A stretch of 64,000 nucleotides of DNA, taken from the NCBI RefSeq assembly GCF_000372525.1, contig NZ_AQUR01000107.1, forward strand, positions 310,001-374,000, read 5' to 3'. Position 1 is the first letter of the stretch; each line of letters opens with the position of its first letter. The notes under the pieces are model-generated. The model was not told where the DNA came from. It ran no database searches and saw only the letters and a list, made by a program, of their open reading frames with translations. Of this stretch, positions 17,106 to 25,169 are shown in pieces. The stretch is from Cupriavidus neocaledonicus (GTDB lineage: Bacteria; Pseudomonadota; Gammaproteobacteria; Burkholderiales; Burkholderiaceae). The translations under genes and the position numbers were made by a program.

Positions 17106-18613
17106 TCAAGCGACTTGCCACCGACCGCCCCGATGGACCCGACGGCCTGCTGCAGGCGCGCCGCAAATGGATGGCGCAGGCGCTCAAGCTGGGCGCCGGC
17201 ACCGCCGTGCTGACGCTGGCCGGTCCGCAGATCGCGTTCGGCGCCGGCATCGTCGCGGTGCGCGTGTGGCCGGCCGAGGACTACACCCGCGTCACCATCG
17301 AATCCGATGCGCCGCTGGCCGCGGTGCACCAGATGATCCGCGACCCCGACCGGCTGGTGGTGGACATCGACGGCCTCGACCTGTCGCCCACGCTGCGCGA
17401 GCTGGTGGCCAAGATCACCCCGAATGACCCGTATATCCAGACCGTGCGCGTCGGCCAGAACCGCCCGCGCGTGGTCCGCATGGTGTTCGACCTGAAGGAG
17501 AACGTGGCGCCGCAGGTGTTCACGCTGGCGCCCATCGGCAGCTACCGCAACCGGCTGGTGTTCGACCTGTACCCGGTCAACCCGCCCGACCCGCTGTGGA
17601 AGCTGGTGCGCGACACCGAGGAAAAGCAGCGCCGCTTTGCCACCTCCGACCCGGCGCCGGGCGCGGAAGGCATCGCCGGCGCCCCGGCCGGCGCCGAGGA
17701 AGACGCCATCGGCGCGCTGGTGCGCCGCTTCGACGAGAAGGGCGAGGTGCCGCCCACCACCGCGCCGCCGCCGGTGGCCGTGGCACGGCCGCGGCCCCCG
17801 ACGCCGTCCACGGCACCGGTGCCTCCCGTGCCGGCCCCGAACGCACCGGTGGTGCCGCCGGTCGCGCGCGACAATCCCACCGCCGAGCGTCCGTTCAAGA
17901 TGCGCCGCCTGCTGACCGTGGCGATCGATCCCGGCCATGGCGGCGAAGACCCGGGCGCGATCGGCGCGGCCGGCTCGCGGGAAAAAGACGTGGTGCTGCA
18001 GATCGCGCACCGGCTGCGCGCCAAGATCGATGCCCAGCCCAATATGCGCGCGATGATGACGCGCGACGCCGATTTCTTCGTGCCGCTGAACGTGCGCGTG
18101 CAGAAGGCGCGCCGGGTGCAGGCCGACCTGTTCGTGTCGATCCATGCCGATGCCTTCCTGTCGCCCGAGGCGCGCGGCGCGTCGGTGTTCGCGCTGTCCG
18201 AGCGCGGCGCGTCCAGCACCGCGGCGCGCTGGCTGGCCAACAAGGAAAACGCCTCCGACCTGATCGGTGGCGCCAACATGGGCAACAAGGATGCGCAGGT
18301 GGCGCGCGTGCTGCTGGACCTGTCGACCACCGCGCAGATCAACGACAGCCTGCTGGTGGGCAAGGCGGTGCTGGGCGAGATCGGCGGCATCAACAAGCTG
18401 CACAAGGCCCACGTCGAGCAGGCCGGGTTTGCGGTGCTGAAGGCGCCGGACATCCCGTCGATCCTGATCGAAACCGCCTTCATCAGCAACCCGGAAGAAG
18501 AGCGCAAGCTCAACGACAACGCGCACCAGGAACAGCTCGCCAATGCCATCCTGAAGGGCATCCGCTCGTACTTCGCGCGCAATCCGCCGCTGTCGAAGAA
18601 TCCCTCGGTCTGA
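17099..18613 (+). CDS. amiC: N-acetylmuramoyl-L-alanine amidase AmiC (Tat-exported)
   Basis: A 504-residue periplasmic zinc amidase that splits septal peptidoglycan during daughter-cell separation. The N-terminus has a twin-arginine signal (ARRKWMAQALKLGAGTAVL) with cleavage near FGA. An AMIN domain follows (about residues 40-160, VRVWPAEDYTRVTIESDAP). A Pro/Ala-rich linker leads to the catalytic domain, with zinc ligands in DPGHGGEDPGA, REKD and SIHADAF and the catalytic Glu in LIETAFISN. It is divisome-linked through its AMIN domain in relatives. A strong terminator follows. Confidence 0.95.
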   Translation: MLIKRLATDRPDGPDGLLQARRKWMAQALKLGAGTAVLTLAGPQIAFGAGIVAVRVWPAEDYTRVTIESDAPLAAVHQMIRDPDRLVVDIDGLDLSPTLRELVAKITPNDPYIQTVRVGQNRPRVVRMVFDLKENVAPQVFTLAPIGSYRNRLVFDLYPVNPPDPLWKLVRDTEEKQRRFATSDPAPGAEGIAGAPAGAEEDAIGALVRRFDEKGEVPPTTAPPPVAVARPRPPTPSTAPVPPVPAPNAPVVPPVARDNPTAERPFKMRRLLTVAIDPGHGGEDPGAIGAAGSREKDVVLQIAHRLRAKIDAQPNMRAMMTRDADFFVPLNVRVQKARRVQADLFVSIHADAFLSPEARGASVFALSERGASSTAARWLANKENASDLIGGANMGNKDAQVARVLLDLSTTAQINDSLLVGKAVLGEIGGINKLHKAHVEQAGFAVLKAPDIPSILIETAFISNPEEERKLNDNAHQEQLANAILKGIRSYFARNPPLSKNPSV

Positions 18614-18636
18614 GCCGTCGCGCCGGCGGCAGGCAC

Positions 18637-18666
18637 AAAAAAACCGGGGCATGCCCCGGTTTTTTC
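18637..18666. terminator. Bidirectional rho-independent terminator
   Basis: The sequence is a run of A, then ACCGGGGC/GCCCCGGT as a stable stem with a two-base AT loop, then a run of T. Because the A-run and T-run flank the stem symmetrically, it can end transcription of amiC (plus) and of the carrier gene on the minus strand. Confidence 0.92.
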
Positions 18667-18679
18667 ATGGCCGCGCGCT

Positions 18680-19705
18680 TCAGGCGCGCGCCGTGGCCTG
18701 GTCTTCCAGCAGCGCGTCGCGGTTGGCATAGCGCGACGCGATCACCGAGCAGACGATCAGCTGCAGCTGGTGGTAGACCATCAGCGGCAGCACCAGCAAG
18801 CCCAGCGCCGGATGGCCGGCAAACAGGATCTTGGCCATCGGGATGCCGTTGGCCAGGCTCTTCTTCGAGCCGCAGAACACCGCGGTGATCTCGTCCTCGA
18901 CCGAAAAGCCAAGGCGGCGCGCGGTCAGCGTGGTGAAGCCCAGCACCACGAACAGCAGCACCGCGGCGATGCCCATCACCGCGCCGATGGTCTGCCACTG
19001 GTACTGGTGCCACAGGCCTTCGGCGGTGGCGTCGCAGAACGACGAGTAGACGATCAGCACGATCACGCCACGGTCGATCTTGTTGGTGATGTGCTTCTTC
19101 CTGGCCAGCCAGCTGCCGATCAGCGGGCGCAGCAGCTGCCCCAGCGCGAACGGCAGCAAGAGCTGCAGCGCCACGCCGGTCAGCGCCTTGCCCAGCGGCA
19201 TCGACGCGCCGCTGGCGCTGATTACCAGCCCCATCAGCAGCGGCGTCACCAGCATGCCGATCAGGCCCGAGATGGTGGCGTTGAAGATCGCGCCCGAGAC
19301 ATTGCCGCGCGCCATCGAGGTCATGGCCACCGACGACGACACCGTGGACGGCAACGCGCACAGGAAGAACACGCCCAGCAGCAGGTCGGCCGGCAGCGTA
19401 TTGCGCAGCGACAGCATCAGCAGCGCGCCCACCACCGGGAACACCACGTAGGTGAAGACCTGCACGAACACATGCAGGCGCCAGTGCTTGGCCCCCGCCA
19501 CCAGTTTGTCCCGCGACAGCGCCGCGCCGTGCAGGAAGAACACCAGCGCCACGCCCAGGCTGGTCACCACGCCGAGATGCAACGGGCCGTCGCCGGTGCC
19601 GAGTTCGGGCGCGGCCAGCGCGATCGCGATGGCGCTCAGCATGACGAGCACAAAGCCGTCGATCAGGTCATAGAGCTTCTTGAGATTGCGGACAATACGG
19701 GACAT
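18680..19705 (-). CDS. Bile acid:sodium symporter-family carrier (YfeH-like)
   Basis: A 341-residue membrane protein with about ten helices, related to the SBF-like/YfeH group. Characteristic pieces are FFLHGAALSRDKL, FFLCALPSTVSSSVAMTSMARGN (split here as CALPSTVSSSVA), and AVFCGSKKSLANGIPMAKILF. The second-half repeat is inverted relative to the first, as in the bile-acid symporter fold. The substrate is unknown; bile-acid transport is only the family name. It is divergent from a LysR-type regulator, its probable controller. Confidence 0.85.
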   Translation of the reverse strand: MSRIVRNLKKLYDLIDGFVLVMLSAIAIALAAPELGTGDGPLHLGVVTSLGVALVFFLHGAALSRDKLVAGAKHWRLHVFVQVFTYVVFPVVGALLMLSLRNTLPADLLLGVFFLCALPSTVSSSVAMTSMARGNVSGAIFNATISGLIGMLVTPLLMGLVISASGASMPLGKALTGVALQLLLPFALGQLLRPLIGSWLARKKHITNKIDRGVIVLIVYSSFCDATAEGLWHQYQWQTIGAVMGIAAVLLFVVLGFTTLTARRLGFSVEDEITAVFCGSKKSLANGIPMAKILFAGHPALGLLVLPLMVYHQLQLIVCSVIASRYANRDALLEDQATARA

Positions 19706-19775
19706 GACTGCGGGTGAAATCCTGCGATGTTAGGGTTTTGCCTAGTATTGGACGCCACCCGGGTCTAGAATGCAA

Positions 19776-19790
19776 ATTCATTTATAGAAT
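19776..19790. promoter_or_regulatory. Candidate LysR-type operator (T-N11-A dyad)
   Basis: ATTC-N7-GAAT forms a 15-base interrupted palindrome with the T-N11-A form of LysR-type operators. It lies in an AT-rich patch in the 104-base gap between the divergent carrier and regulator genes, 20 bases ahead of the regulator ATG. The position suits autoregulation and control of the carrier. Assignment is by motif and location only. Confidence 0.5.
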
Positions 19791-19809
19791 CTATTTATCT
19801 GCTTGTTGC

Positions 19810-20727
19810 ATGAATTACACATTGCGCCAGTTGCGCGTGTTCCTGGCGGTGGCCAGCAGCGGCGGCTTCAGCCGGGCCGCGGATGCGGTCGGACTGACCC
19901 AGCCGGCGGTCAGCCGCGGCGTCGCCGAGCTGGAAGATGCGCTTGGCGTGCGCCTGCTGGACCGCACCACGCGTGAAGTGGTGCTGACCGAGGCAGGCCA
20001 TGCGCTGGCGCCGGCGCTGGAACGACTGCTCGGCCAACTGGACGACACCCTCGAAGAAACGCGGCAGCTCGGTGAGCGCTATCGTGGCCGCGTAGTGATA
20101 GCCGGCGCCCCGACCATCTCCGCCCGGCTGATGCCGCTCTACGTGGCCGCCTGCGCCGCGCAATATCCGGAGATCCGCCTGATCGTGCGCGACAACGTCC
20201 AGGCCGACGGGCTGGAGCAGGTCCGTGCCGGCGCGGTGGATTTCGGCGTGCTGATCGATCCGCTGGTGCGCGACGGGCTGCTGGTGGAGCCGGTGGCGAC
20301 CGACCCGTTCTGCTTCGTTTGCCGGCGCGACCATCCGCTGGCGCAGGCGGAATCGGTGCCGTGGTCGGCGCTGCATGGCATGCGGCTGGTGCTGCTGGAC
20401 TTTGCGTCCGGCAGCCGGCCGCTGATCGACCGCGTGTTCGGCCGCCATGGCGTGGTGCCGCAGGTGGTGCAGGAACTGGGCCATTCGGCCAGCGTGTTCG
20501 GCATGGTCGAGGCCGGCATCGGCGCGTCGGTGCTGCCGTCGTTCTCGCTGCCGCTGCCGGCGGCGTCGCCGCTGGTGTGGCGCCCGCTGGTGCCGCGCGA
20601 GGAACGCAGCATCGTCATGGTGCGGCGCGAAGACCGCTCCTTGTCGCCGGCCGCCGCGGCGGTGTGGGAGCTGGTGCGGCGCCTGACCGTGCGGGCCGAG
20701 GCGCCAACGATCAGCGCCGCGGCCTGA
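19810..20727 (+). CDS. LysR-family transcriptional regulator
   Basis: A 305-residue LysR-type regulator. The N-terminal winged helix (LRQLRVFLAVASSGGFSRAA, GLTQPAVSRGVAELEDALG) precedes the effector-binding domain starting at GRVVIAGAPTISARLMP. The start MNYTLRQL is the canonical LTTR position; upstream in-frame codons are not needed. It is divergent from the bile-acid-symporter-type carrier, which it probably regulates. The inducer is unknown. Confidence 0.93.
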   Translation: MNYTLRQLRVFLAVASSGGFSRAADAVGLTQPAVSRGVAELEDALGVRLLDRTTREVVLTEAGHALAPALERLLGQLDDTLEETRQLGERYRGRVVIAGAPTISARLMPLYVAACAAQYPEIRLIVRDNVQADGLEQVRAGAVDFGVLIDPLVRDGLLVEPVATDPFCFVCRRDHPLAQAESVPWSALHGMRLVLLDFASGSRPLIDRVFGRHGVVPQVVQELGHSASVFGMVEAGIGASVLPSFSLPLPAASPLVWRPLVPREERSIVMVRREDRSLSPAAAAVWELVRRLTVRAEAPTISAAA

Positions 20728-20787
20728 AGCGCTGTCCTGGATCGCCTGCCTTGGATCGCCCGCGCCCAGCCAGTCCAGCCAGTCCTG

Positions 20788-21567
20788 TCAGCGCGCGGTG
20801 ACCATCACCGCTTCCAGCTCGAAGCTGCCGTCTGCCTGCACGCGATAGTGCTCGCGCACTTCGGCGGGCGCCACCTGCCACAGGTGCCGGATCGCATCCA
20901 CTGCAAGCGCCGGCGTGCGCATGCGCCGCACCCAGCTGTCGAACTCGATGCCGATACGCCAGGTTTCTGATACGGCAATCGCGTCCGCGGCAAAGCCCGC
21001 GGCTTCGAACATCGCGCGCCAGCCCGCCGGGGTGTAGTCGCGCACGTGCGAGGGGTCGCGCAGCAGCTCGACCGATTGCAGCCAGGTATCGCGCAGCGGG
21101 TCCGGCGCGCCGGCGATATCGATCAGTACCACCTTGCCGCCGGGCTTGAGCACACGGCGGATTTCCGCCAGCGCGGCCGGCACGTCGCGCCAGTGGTGCG
21201 CGCTCATGCGCGACACCACGGCGCAGAAGCTGGCATCGGCGAACGGCAGTTGCTCGGCCGCGCCCTGGCGGGTGCGCACGTTGGCGAGCCCGCGCTCGCG
21301 CGCCGCGGCCTCGACCACCGCCAGCATGTCGGCCGACAGGTCGCAGGCGGTCACCTCGCCCGCCACCGCCGCGGCGGCAAAGCTGGCGTGACCGGCGCCG
21401 CTGCCCAGGTCCAGCACGCGGCTGCGCGGGCGGTTGGCCGCGGGAATCAGCGCGGCAAGTTCGTCCTTCAGTTGCTGCAGGTCCGCCCCGCTGGCGTGGA
21501 CCGCGCTGGTGAGATAGGCGCTGGCGGTGGCGCCGAACTGGGCGGCGACAAGTTCCTGTTGCTGCAT
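20788..21567 (-). CDS. Class I SAM-dependent methyltransferase
   Basis: A 259-residue methyltransferase. Motif I is VLDLGSGAGHASFAAA, motif II is VTACDLSADMLAVV, and the LKPGGKVVLIDIAG post-motif matches the UbiE/MenG-like and methyltransf_11 group. The substrate is not predictable. It is divergent from an MmyB-like regulator; such pairs often form a small autonomous unit, which suggests control by that regulator. The ATG is preceded by AAGGAG-type text (GGAGCCCAGC) at moderate spacing. Confidence 0.88.
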   Translation of the reverse strand: MQQQELVAAQFGATASAYLTSAVHASGADLQQLKDELAALIPAANRPRSRVLDLGSGAGHASFAAAAVAGEVTACDLSADMLAVVEAAARERGLANVRTRQGAAEQLPFADASFCAVVSRMSAHHWRDVPAALAEIRRVLKPGGKVVLIDIAGAPDPLRDTWLQSVELLRDPSHVRDYTPAGWRAMFEAAGFAADAIAVSETWRIGIEFDSWVRRMRTPALAVDAIRHLWQVAPAEVREHYRVQADGSFELEAVMVTAR

Positions 21568-21678
21568 GGTGCTGGGCTCCTTGCGCCGCGGCCGAGCCAG
21601 GTCGGGCGGCGTTGTTGTTGTCGGGAAGGGGCTTGCCCGCGAGGCGGGTCCGGCATACTGTAGGCGGGCCAATTTCCC

Positions 21679-21709
21679 GGTACAAGTCACCGCTTTATCC
21701 TGGTATAAG
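21679..21709. promoter_or_regulatory. Direct repeat GGTAYAAG x2, candidate operator
   Basis: GGTACAAG at 21679-21686 and GGTATAAG at 21702-21709 are 23 bases apart, each in a similar context (CC before; CACC a few bases after). They lie in the divergent gap between the methyltransferase and the MmyB-like regulator, just upstream of the regulator ATG. A regulator-binding function is inference. Confidence 0.35.
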
Positions 21710-21724
21710 CGCCACCAGCCTGTC

Positions 21725-22534
21725 ATGCCGCCACTCGTCCCCCCTGCCCATCCTTCTTCCTCGCCAGCATCGCGCGAAGCCGTGCTCGGCGCCTTCCTGC
21801 GCGCGCACCGCGAACGCCTGGCGCCCGCGGACGTGGGGCTGGCGCCCGGCCAGCGCCGCCGCACGCCCGGCTTGCGCCGCGAAGAGGTGGCACAGCTGGC
21901 AGGACTGAGCACGACCTGGGTGACATGGCTGGAGCAGGGCCGGCCGGTGGCGCTGTCGGCGCGCGCGCTGGCCAGCCTGGCCGCGGCGCTGCGGCTGTCG
22001 CGCGCCGAGCGCGCCTACCTGTTCGAGCTGGCCGGGCGACGCGACCCGCAACACGCCGCCGGCGAGCCGGTGCCGCCCGCGGTGCTGGCCAGCGTGCATG
22101 CCATCGGCGGGCCGGCGTACCTGCTCGACCGCCAGTGGACCGCCCTGGCCTGGAACGCCGCTGCCGCCGAACTGTTCACCGGCTGGCTCGACCCCGCCGG
22201 CACCGAGCGCAACCTGCTGCGCGCGATGTTCCTGTCGCCGGCGCTGCAGGCCCTGGTGCAGGACTGGCCGCATCGCGCCGCGCGCCTGGTGGCCGAATTC
22301 CGCGCGCACAGCATCCGCCACGCCGACGAGGCGCCGACGCGGGCATTGATCGAAGGATTGATGGCAGAGAGCGCGGACTTCCGCGCCGCCTGGCTGTCGC
22401 AGGACGTGGAAGACCGCGAGGGCGGGCGCCGCGGCTTTCGCCATCCGCGTCAGGGGGCGCTGCAGTTCGAGCAGCTGACGCTGGTGCCCGCGGCGGCGCC
22501 GGGGCTGATGCTGGTGATGCTGCTGCCCGGCTGA
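21725..22534 (+). CDS. MmyB-like helix-turn-helix regulator
   Basis: A 269-residue regulator. The N-terminal XRE-type HTH is recognisable by RRRTPGLRREEVAQLAGLSTTWVTWLEQGRP-type text (GLRREEVAQLAGLSTTWVT). It precedes the MmyB-like ligand-binding domain with YLLDRQWTALAWNAAAAELF and RNLLRAMFLSP. The family is common in GC-rich bacteria and is thought to bind fatty-acid-like ligands in characterised members. It is divergent from a methyltransferase gene, its likely target. Confidence 0.88.
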   Translation: MPPLVPPAHPSSSPASREAVLGAFLRAHRERLAPADVGLAPGQRRRTPGLRREEVAQLAGLSTTWVTWLEQGRPVALSARALASLAAALRLSRAERAYLFELAGRRDPQHAAGEPVPPAVLASVHAIGGPAYLLDRQWTALAWNAAAAELFTGWLDPAGTERNLLRAMFLSPALQALVQDWPHRAARLVAEFRAHSIRHADEAPTRALIEGLMAESADFRAAWLSQDVEDREGGRRGFRHPRQGALQFEQLTLVPAAAPGLMLVMLLPG

Positions 22535-22552
22535 GCGGGCAGCGCGCGGCGC

Positions 22553-23311
22553 TTACTTGGGCTGCATCCGGATCGCCCCGTCCAGGCGGATCACCTCGCC
22601 GTTGAGCATGGGATTCTCGATGATCGAGCGCGCCAGCTTCGCGTATTCGGCGGGCCGGCCCAGCCGCGACGGGAACGGCACCATCTTGCCGAGCGCGTCC
22701 TGCACCTCCTGCGGCATGCCCAGCAGCATCGGGGTCTCGAACAGCCCCGGGGCGATGGTCATGCAGCGCACGCCGTCGCGCGCCAGGTCGCGCGCGATCG
22801 CCAGCGTCATGCCGACTACGCCGCCCTTGGACGCGGCATAGGCGGCCTGCCCGATCTGCCCGTCGAAGGCCGCCACCGAGGCGGTGTTGATGATCACGCC
22901 GCGCTCGCCCTCGCTGTCCGGGGCGTTCTGCACCATCGCCGCGGCGGCCAGGCGGATCATGTTGAAGGTGCCGATCAGGTTGATGCGGATGGTCTTGTCG
23001 AAGGCATCGAGCGGATGCGGGCCGTTCTTGCCGACCGTCTTGTTGGCGGTGGCAATGCCGGCGCAGTTGACCAGGCCGGCAAGGCGGCCGAGCGACTGCG
23101 CCGCCGCGACCACGGCCTGGCCATCGGCTTCCGAAGTGACGTCGCAGCGCACGAAGCGGCCGCCGGTCTCGGCCGCCAGCGCCTGCCCGGCGGCTTCGTT
23201 CAGGTCGGCAATGACGACCCTCGCGCCGGCTTCGGCTAGCAGCCGGGCGGTGCCGGCGCCAAGCCCGGAGGCGCCGCCGGTGATGATGAAGACGTTGTCC
23301 TTGATTTCCAC
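22553..23311 (-). CDS. SDR dehydrogenase, type II 3-hydroxyacyl-CoA dehydrogenase-like
   Basis: A 252-residue short-chain dehydrogenase. The NAD site is TGGASGLGAGTARLLAEAG followed by VVIADLNE (Asp favours NAD over NADP). The catalytic residues are Ser in NTASVAAFDG and Tyr/Lys in AAYAASKGG. Text such as GLFETPMLLGMPQEVQDALG and PFPSRLGRPAEYAKL matches the HSD17B10-like/type II hydroxyacyl-CoA dehydrogenase group used in branched-chain amino acid and fatty acid degradation. It stands alone. A perfect palindrome sits about 25 bases upstream of the start. Confidence 0.87.
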   Translation of the reverse strand: MEIKDNVFIITGGASGLGAGTARLLAEAGARVVIADLNEAAGQALAAETGGRFVRCDVTSEADGQAVVAAAQSLGRLAGLVNCAGIATANKTVGKNGPHPLDAFDKTIRINLIGTFNMIRLAAAAMVQNAPDSEGERGVIINTASVAAFDGQIGQAAYAASKGGVVGMTLAIARDLARDGVRCMTIAPGLFETPMLLGMPQEVQDALGKMVPFPSRLGRPAEYAKLARSIIENPMLNGEVIRLDGAIRMQPK

Positions 23312-23336
23312 GATGGTGTCTCCTCGGTTTGGTTTC

Positions 23337-23350
23337 CGTTTACGTAAACG
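23337..23350. promoter_or_regulatory. Perfect 14-bp palindrome upstream of the SDR gene
   Basis: CGTTTACGTAAACG is a perfect palindrome, 26 bases before the SDR start codon. Similar TTTACGTnAACG-type sites are reported for regulators of branched-chain amino acid and fatty acid degradation in proteobacteria (LiuR, and TetR-type regulators). Given the target gene type, an operator is plausible, but the regulator is not encoded here. Confidence 0.5.
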
Positions 23351-23428
23351 TTAAGCATTGTACGGAGGCGGGGCCGATGTGCAAGGGGATGAGGTGCGGT
23401 TTCGGGTCGGCACGGCCCGCGGGCGGGG

Positions 23429-23639
23429 GTGACACACAAAGCGCGCGCCCTCGAATATTTTCGCCAGGTCGAAACCACCGGAGAACCGGTGATTGTGACC
23501 GACCACGGTCGACCAACGCTCGAGGTGCGGCCATATCGGTGGACTGGACCGGGACCCGCTCGAGGTGTTGCGGGGCGCCGTGGTCCGTTACGACGGGCCC
23601 TGCGACCCCGTGGACGGGGGCTGGGAGGCGCTGGAGTGA
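23429..23639 (+). pseudogene. VapB/Phd-type antitoxin gene with an apparent frameshift
   Basis: From a GTG at 23429 the frame reads VTHKARALEYFRQVETTGEP, then VIVTDHGRPTLEVRPY, a good match to Phd/VapB-type antitoxins. After the codon for Tyr (about 23536) this frame becomes Arg/Gly-rich and runs into the toxin frame. The next frame instead gives GGLDRDPLEVLRGAVVRYD and ends WEALE-stop at 23639, exactly the expected antitoxin C-terminus. One extra base near 23534-23540 would explain it. The usual first 6-10 residues before the FKA-like segment also seem to be missing. It could be a true pseudogene, programmed frameshifting or a sequence error. Confidence 0.7.
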
Positions 23640-24031
23640 TCGTCCTGGACACCCACGCGCTGCTATGGTGGACGGCCGGGAGTGCTGAATTGAGCGGTGC
23701 GGCGCGCACAGCCATCGCACGCGAGTTGGCCGAGGGGGACATTGTCGTGTCGGCCATCTCCGCCTGGGAGGTTGCCATGCTCGTCGAGCGCGGACGCCTG
23801 GTCCTGACCATGGACGTGGACGCATGGTTGGCCACGGTCGCCAAGATCGACGTCGTGCGGTTCCTCCCTGTAGACGCAGGCATCGCTGTCAAGTCGGTCA
23901 ACCTGCCAGGCGATTTTCACAAAGACCCGGCGGATCGCATGATCGTGACGACCGCCCGCATGCTTGCCGCACCGTTAGTAACCCGTGACGAGAAGATCCG
24001 CGCCTACCCGCACGTCAGGACGATCTGGTAG
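23636..24031 (+). CDS. vapC: VapC-like PIN-domain toxin
   Basis: A 131-residue PIN-domain endoribonuclease of a type II toxin-antitoxin pair. The acidic metal-binding residues are intact: Asp5 in VLDTHALLWW, Glu45 in SAISAWEVAML, Asp100 in DPADRMIV and Asp118 in TRDEKI. The start is a GTG that overlaps the antitoxin TGA (GTGA), the classic coupled arrangement. The toxin reads complete while its antitoxin appears frameshifted. It is followed by a bidirectional terminator. Confidence 0.88.
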   Translation: MIVLDTHALLWWTAGSAELSGAARTAIARELAEGDIVVSAISAWEVAMLVERGRLVLTMDVDAWLATVAKIDVVRFLPVDAGIAVKSVNLPGDFHKDPADRMIVTTARMLAAPLVTRDEKIRAYPHVRTIW

Positions 24032-24063
24032 GCGCGCCAGGTCGTAACGCTGGCATCCTGCGC

Positions 24064-24093
24064 AAAAAAAAGCGGCCGGGCGGCCGCTTTTTT
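24064..24093. terminator. Bidirectional rho-independent terminator
   Basis: An A-run, the stem AGCGGCC/GGCCGCT with a short GGGC-type centre, and a T-run. It lies between the convergent vapC and adk genes and can serve both. Confidence 0.92.
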
Positions 24094-24119
24094 CAGGGTT
24101 GTCTGCACCAGCGAGACAA

Positions 24120-24785
24120 TTACTTCAGCGCCTCGAACACCCGTGCCGTGATCTCGTCGACGTTGCCGACGCCCAGGATCTTGCGGTACTTCGGCGGCGC
24201 CACCTTGGCCGCGGCGTCGCCGTTGGCAGCCCATGCCGAGTAGTAGTCGACCAGCGGACGGGTCTGCTGCGAGTAGACGTCGAGGCGCTTCTTGACGGTC
24301 TCTTCCTTGTCGTCGTCGCGCTGGATCAGCGGCTCGCCGGTCTCGTCGTCGACACCCTCGGCCTTCGGCGGGTTGTACTTGAGGTGGTAGGTGCGGCCCG
24401 ATGCCACGTGCACGCGGCGCCCGCTCATGCGTTCGATGATGGCGTCGAACGGCACGTCGATCTCGAGCACGTAGTCGATCGCCACGCCTGCGTCCTTCAT
24501 CGCCTCGGCTTGCGGAATCGTGCGCGGAAAGCCGTCGAACAGGTAGCCGCTCTTGCAGTCGTCCTGCTTCAGGCGGTCCTTCACCAGGCCGATGATGATG
24601 TCGTCCGACACCAGTCCGCCCGCGTCCATCACTTTCTTGGCTTCCACCCCCAGCGGCGTGCCGGCCTTTACCGCGGCGCGCAGCATGTCGCCCGTGGAGA
24701 TTTGCGGAATGCCGAACTTCTCGCAGATGAACTTGGCTTGCGTGCCTTTGCCGGCGCCGGGCGCGCCCAACAGGATCAAACGCAT
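24120..24785 (-). CDS. adk: Adenylate kinase
   Basis: A 221-residue long-form adenylate kinase catalysing ATP + AMP to 2 ADP. The P-loop is GAPGAGKGTQAKF, the AMP-binding region is STGDMLRAAV, and GFPRTIPQA contains the conserved Arg. The LID carries GRRVHVASGRTYHLKYNPPK; the zinc cysteines of Gram-positive enzymes are absent, as expected. It stands alone downstream of kdsB after a 384-base gap. Confidence 0.97.
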   Translation of the reverse strand: MRLILLGAPGAGKGTQAKFICEKFGIPQISTGDMLRAAVKAGTPLGVEAKKVMDAGGLVSDDIIIGLVKDRLKQDDCKSGYLFDGFPRTIPQAEAMKDAGVAIDYVLEIDVPFDAIIERMSGRRVHVASGRTYHLKYNPPKAEGVDDETGEPLIQRDDDKEETVKKRLDVYSQQTRPLVDYYSAWAANGDAAAKVAPPKYRKILGVGNVDEITARVFEALK

Positions 24786-25169
24786 TTACGGGTCCTCAGA
24801 GTTTTTAATCTGGTATGGCGGGAGATCAGAAGGAGGGTAACGCCGTAACTTGACGCGAGACTGACTGCGGTCCCTGTGCGCGCTGACTGCGTTCAGCGCG
24901 GGCACGGCTCAGCGTACCCACGCGTACGGCCGGCGGCGGCTGCCAGGGGGATGGCGGCGCGGCACACCGGACGGGCTCTATCTTTATCTCCCCACCGAGC
25001 CTTGGCCGGCGGCGCGATCGCTCGCGCCGGCGGGGCGGCTCTGTATCGGCAAGCATTATGCCATGAGGCAGCGGGGATTCGGCCCGAAATCGGCCCCCCG
25101 GTTCGGTTGCAGCAGAATCGACCTGAGCGGGCAGGCACCCGCGCCGGGGTTATGCCAGGGGGATGCGGG
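24786..25169. other. Intergenic region upstream of adk, no gene seen
   Basis: These 384 bases separate kdsB from adk on the minus strand. The adk side contains AAGGAGG-like text in the opposite orientation, and the rest is GC-rich with short inverted repeats (GCGCTGA/TCAGCGC around 24880-24905). It probably holds the adk promoter and the end of the kdsB transcript. I found no coding region or clear terminator. Confidence 0.6.
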
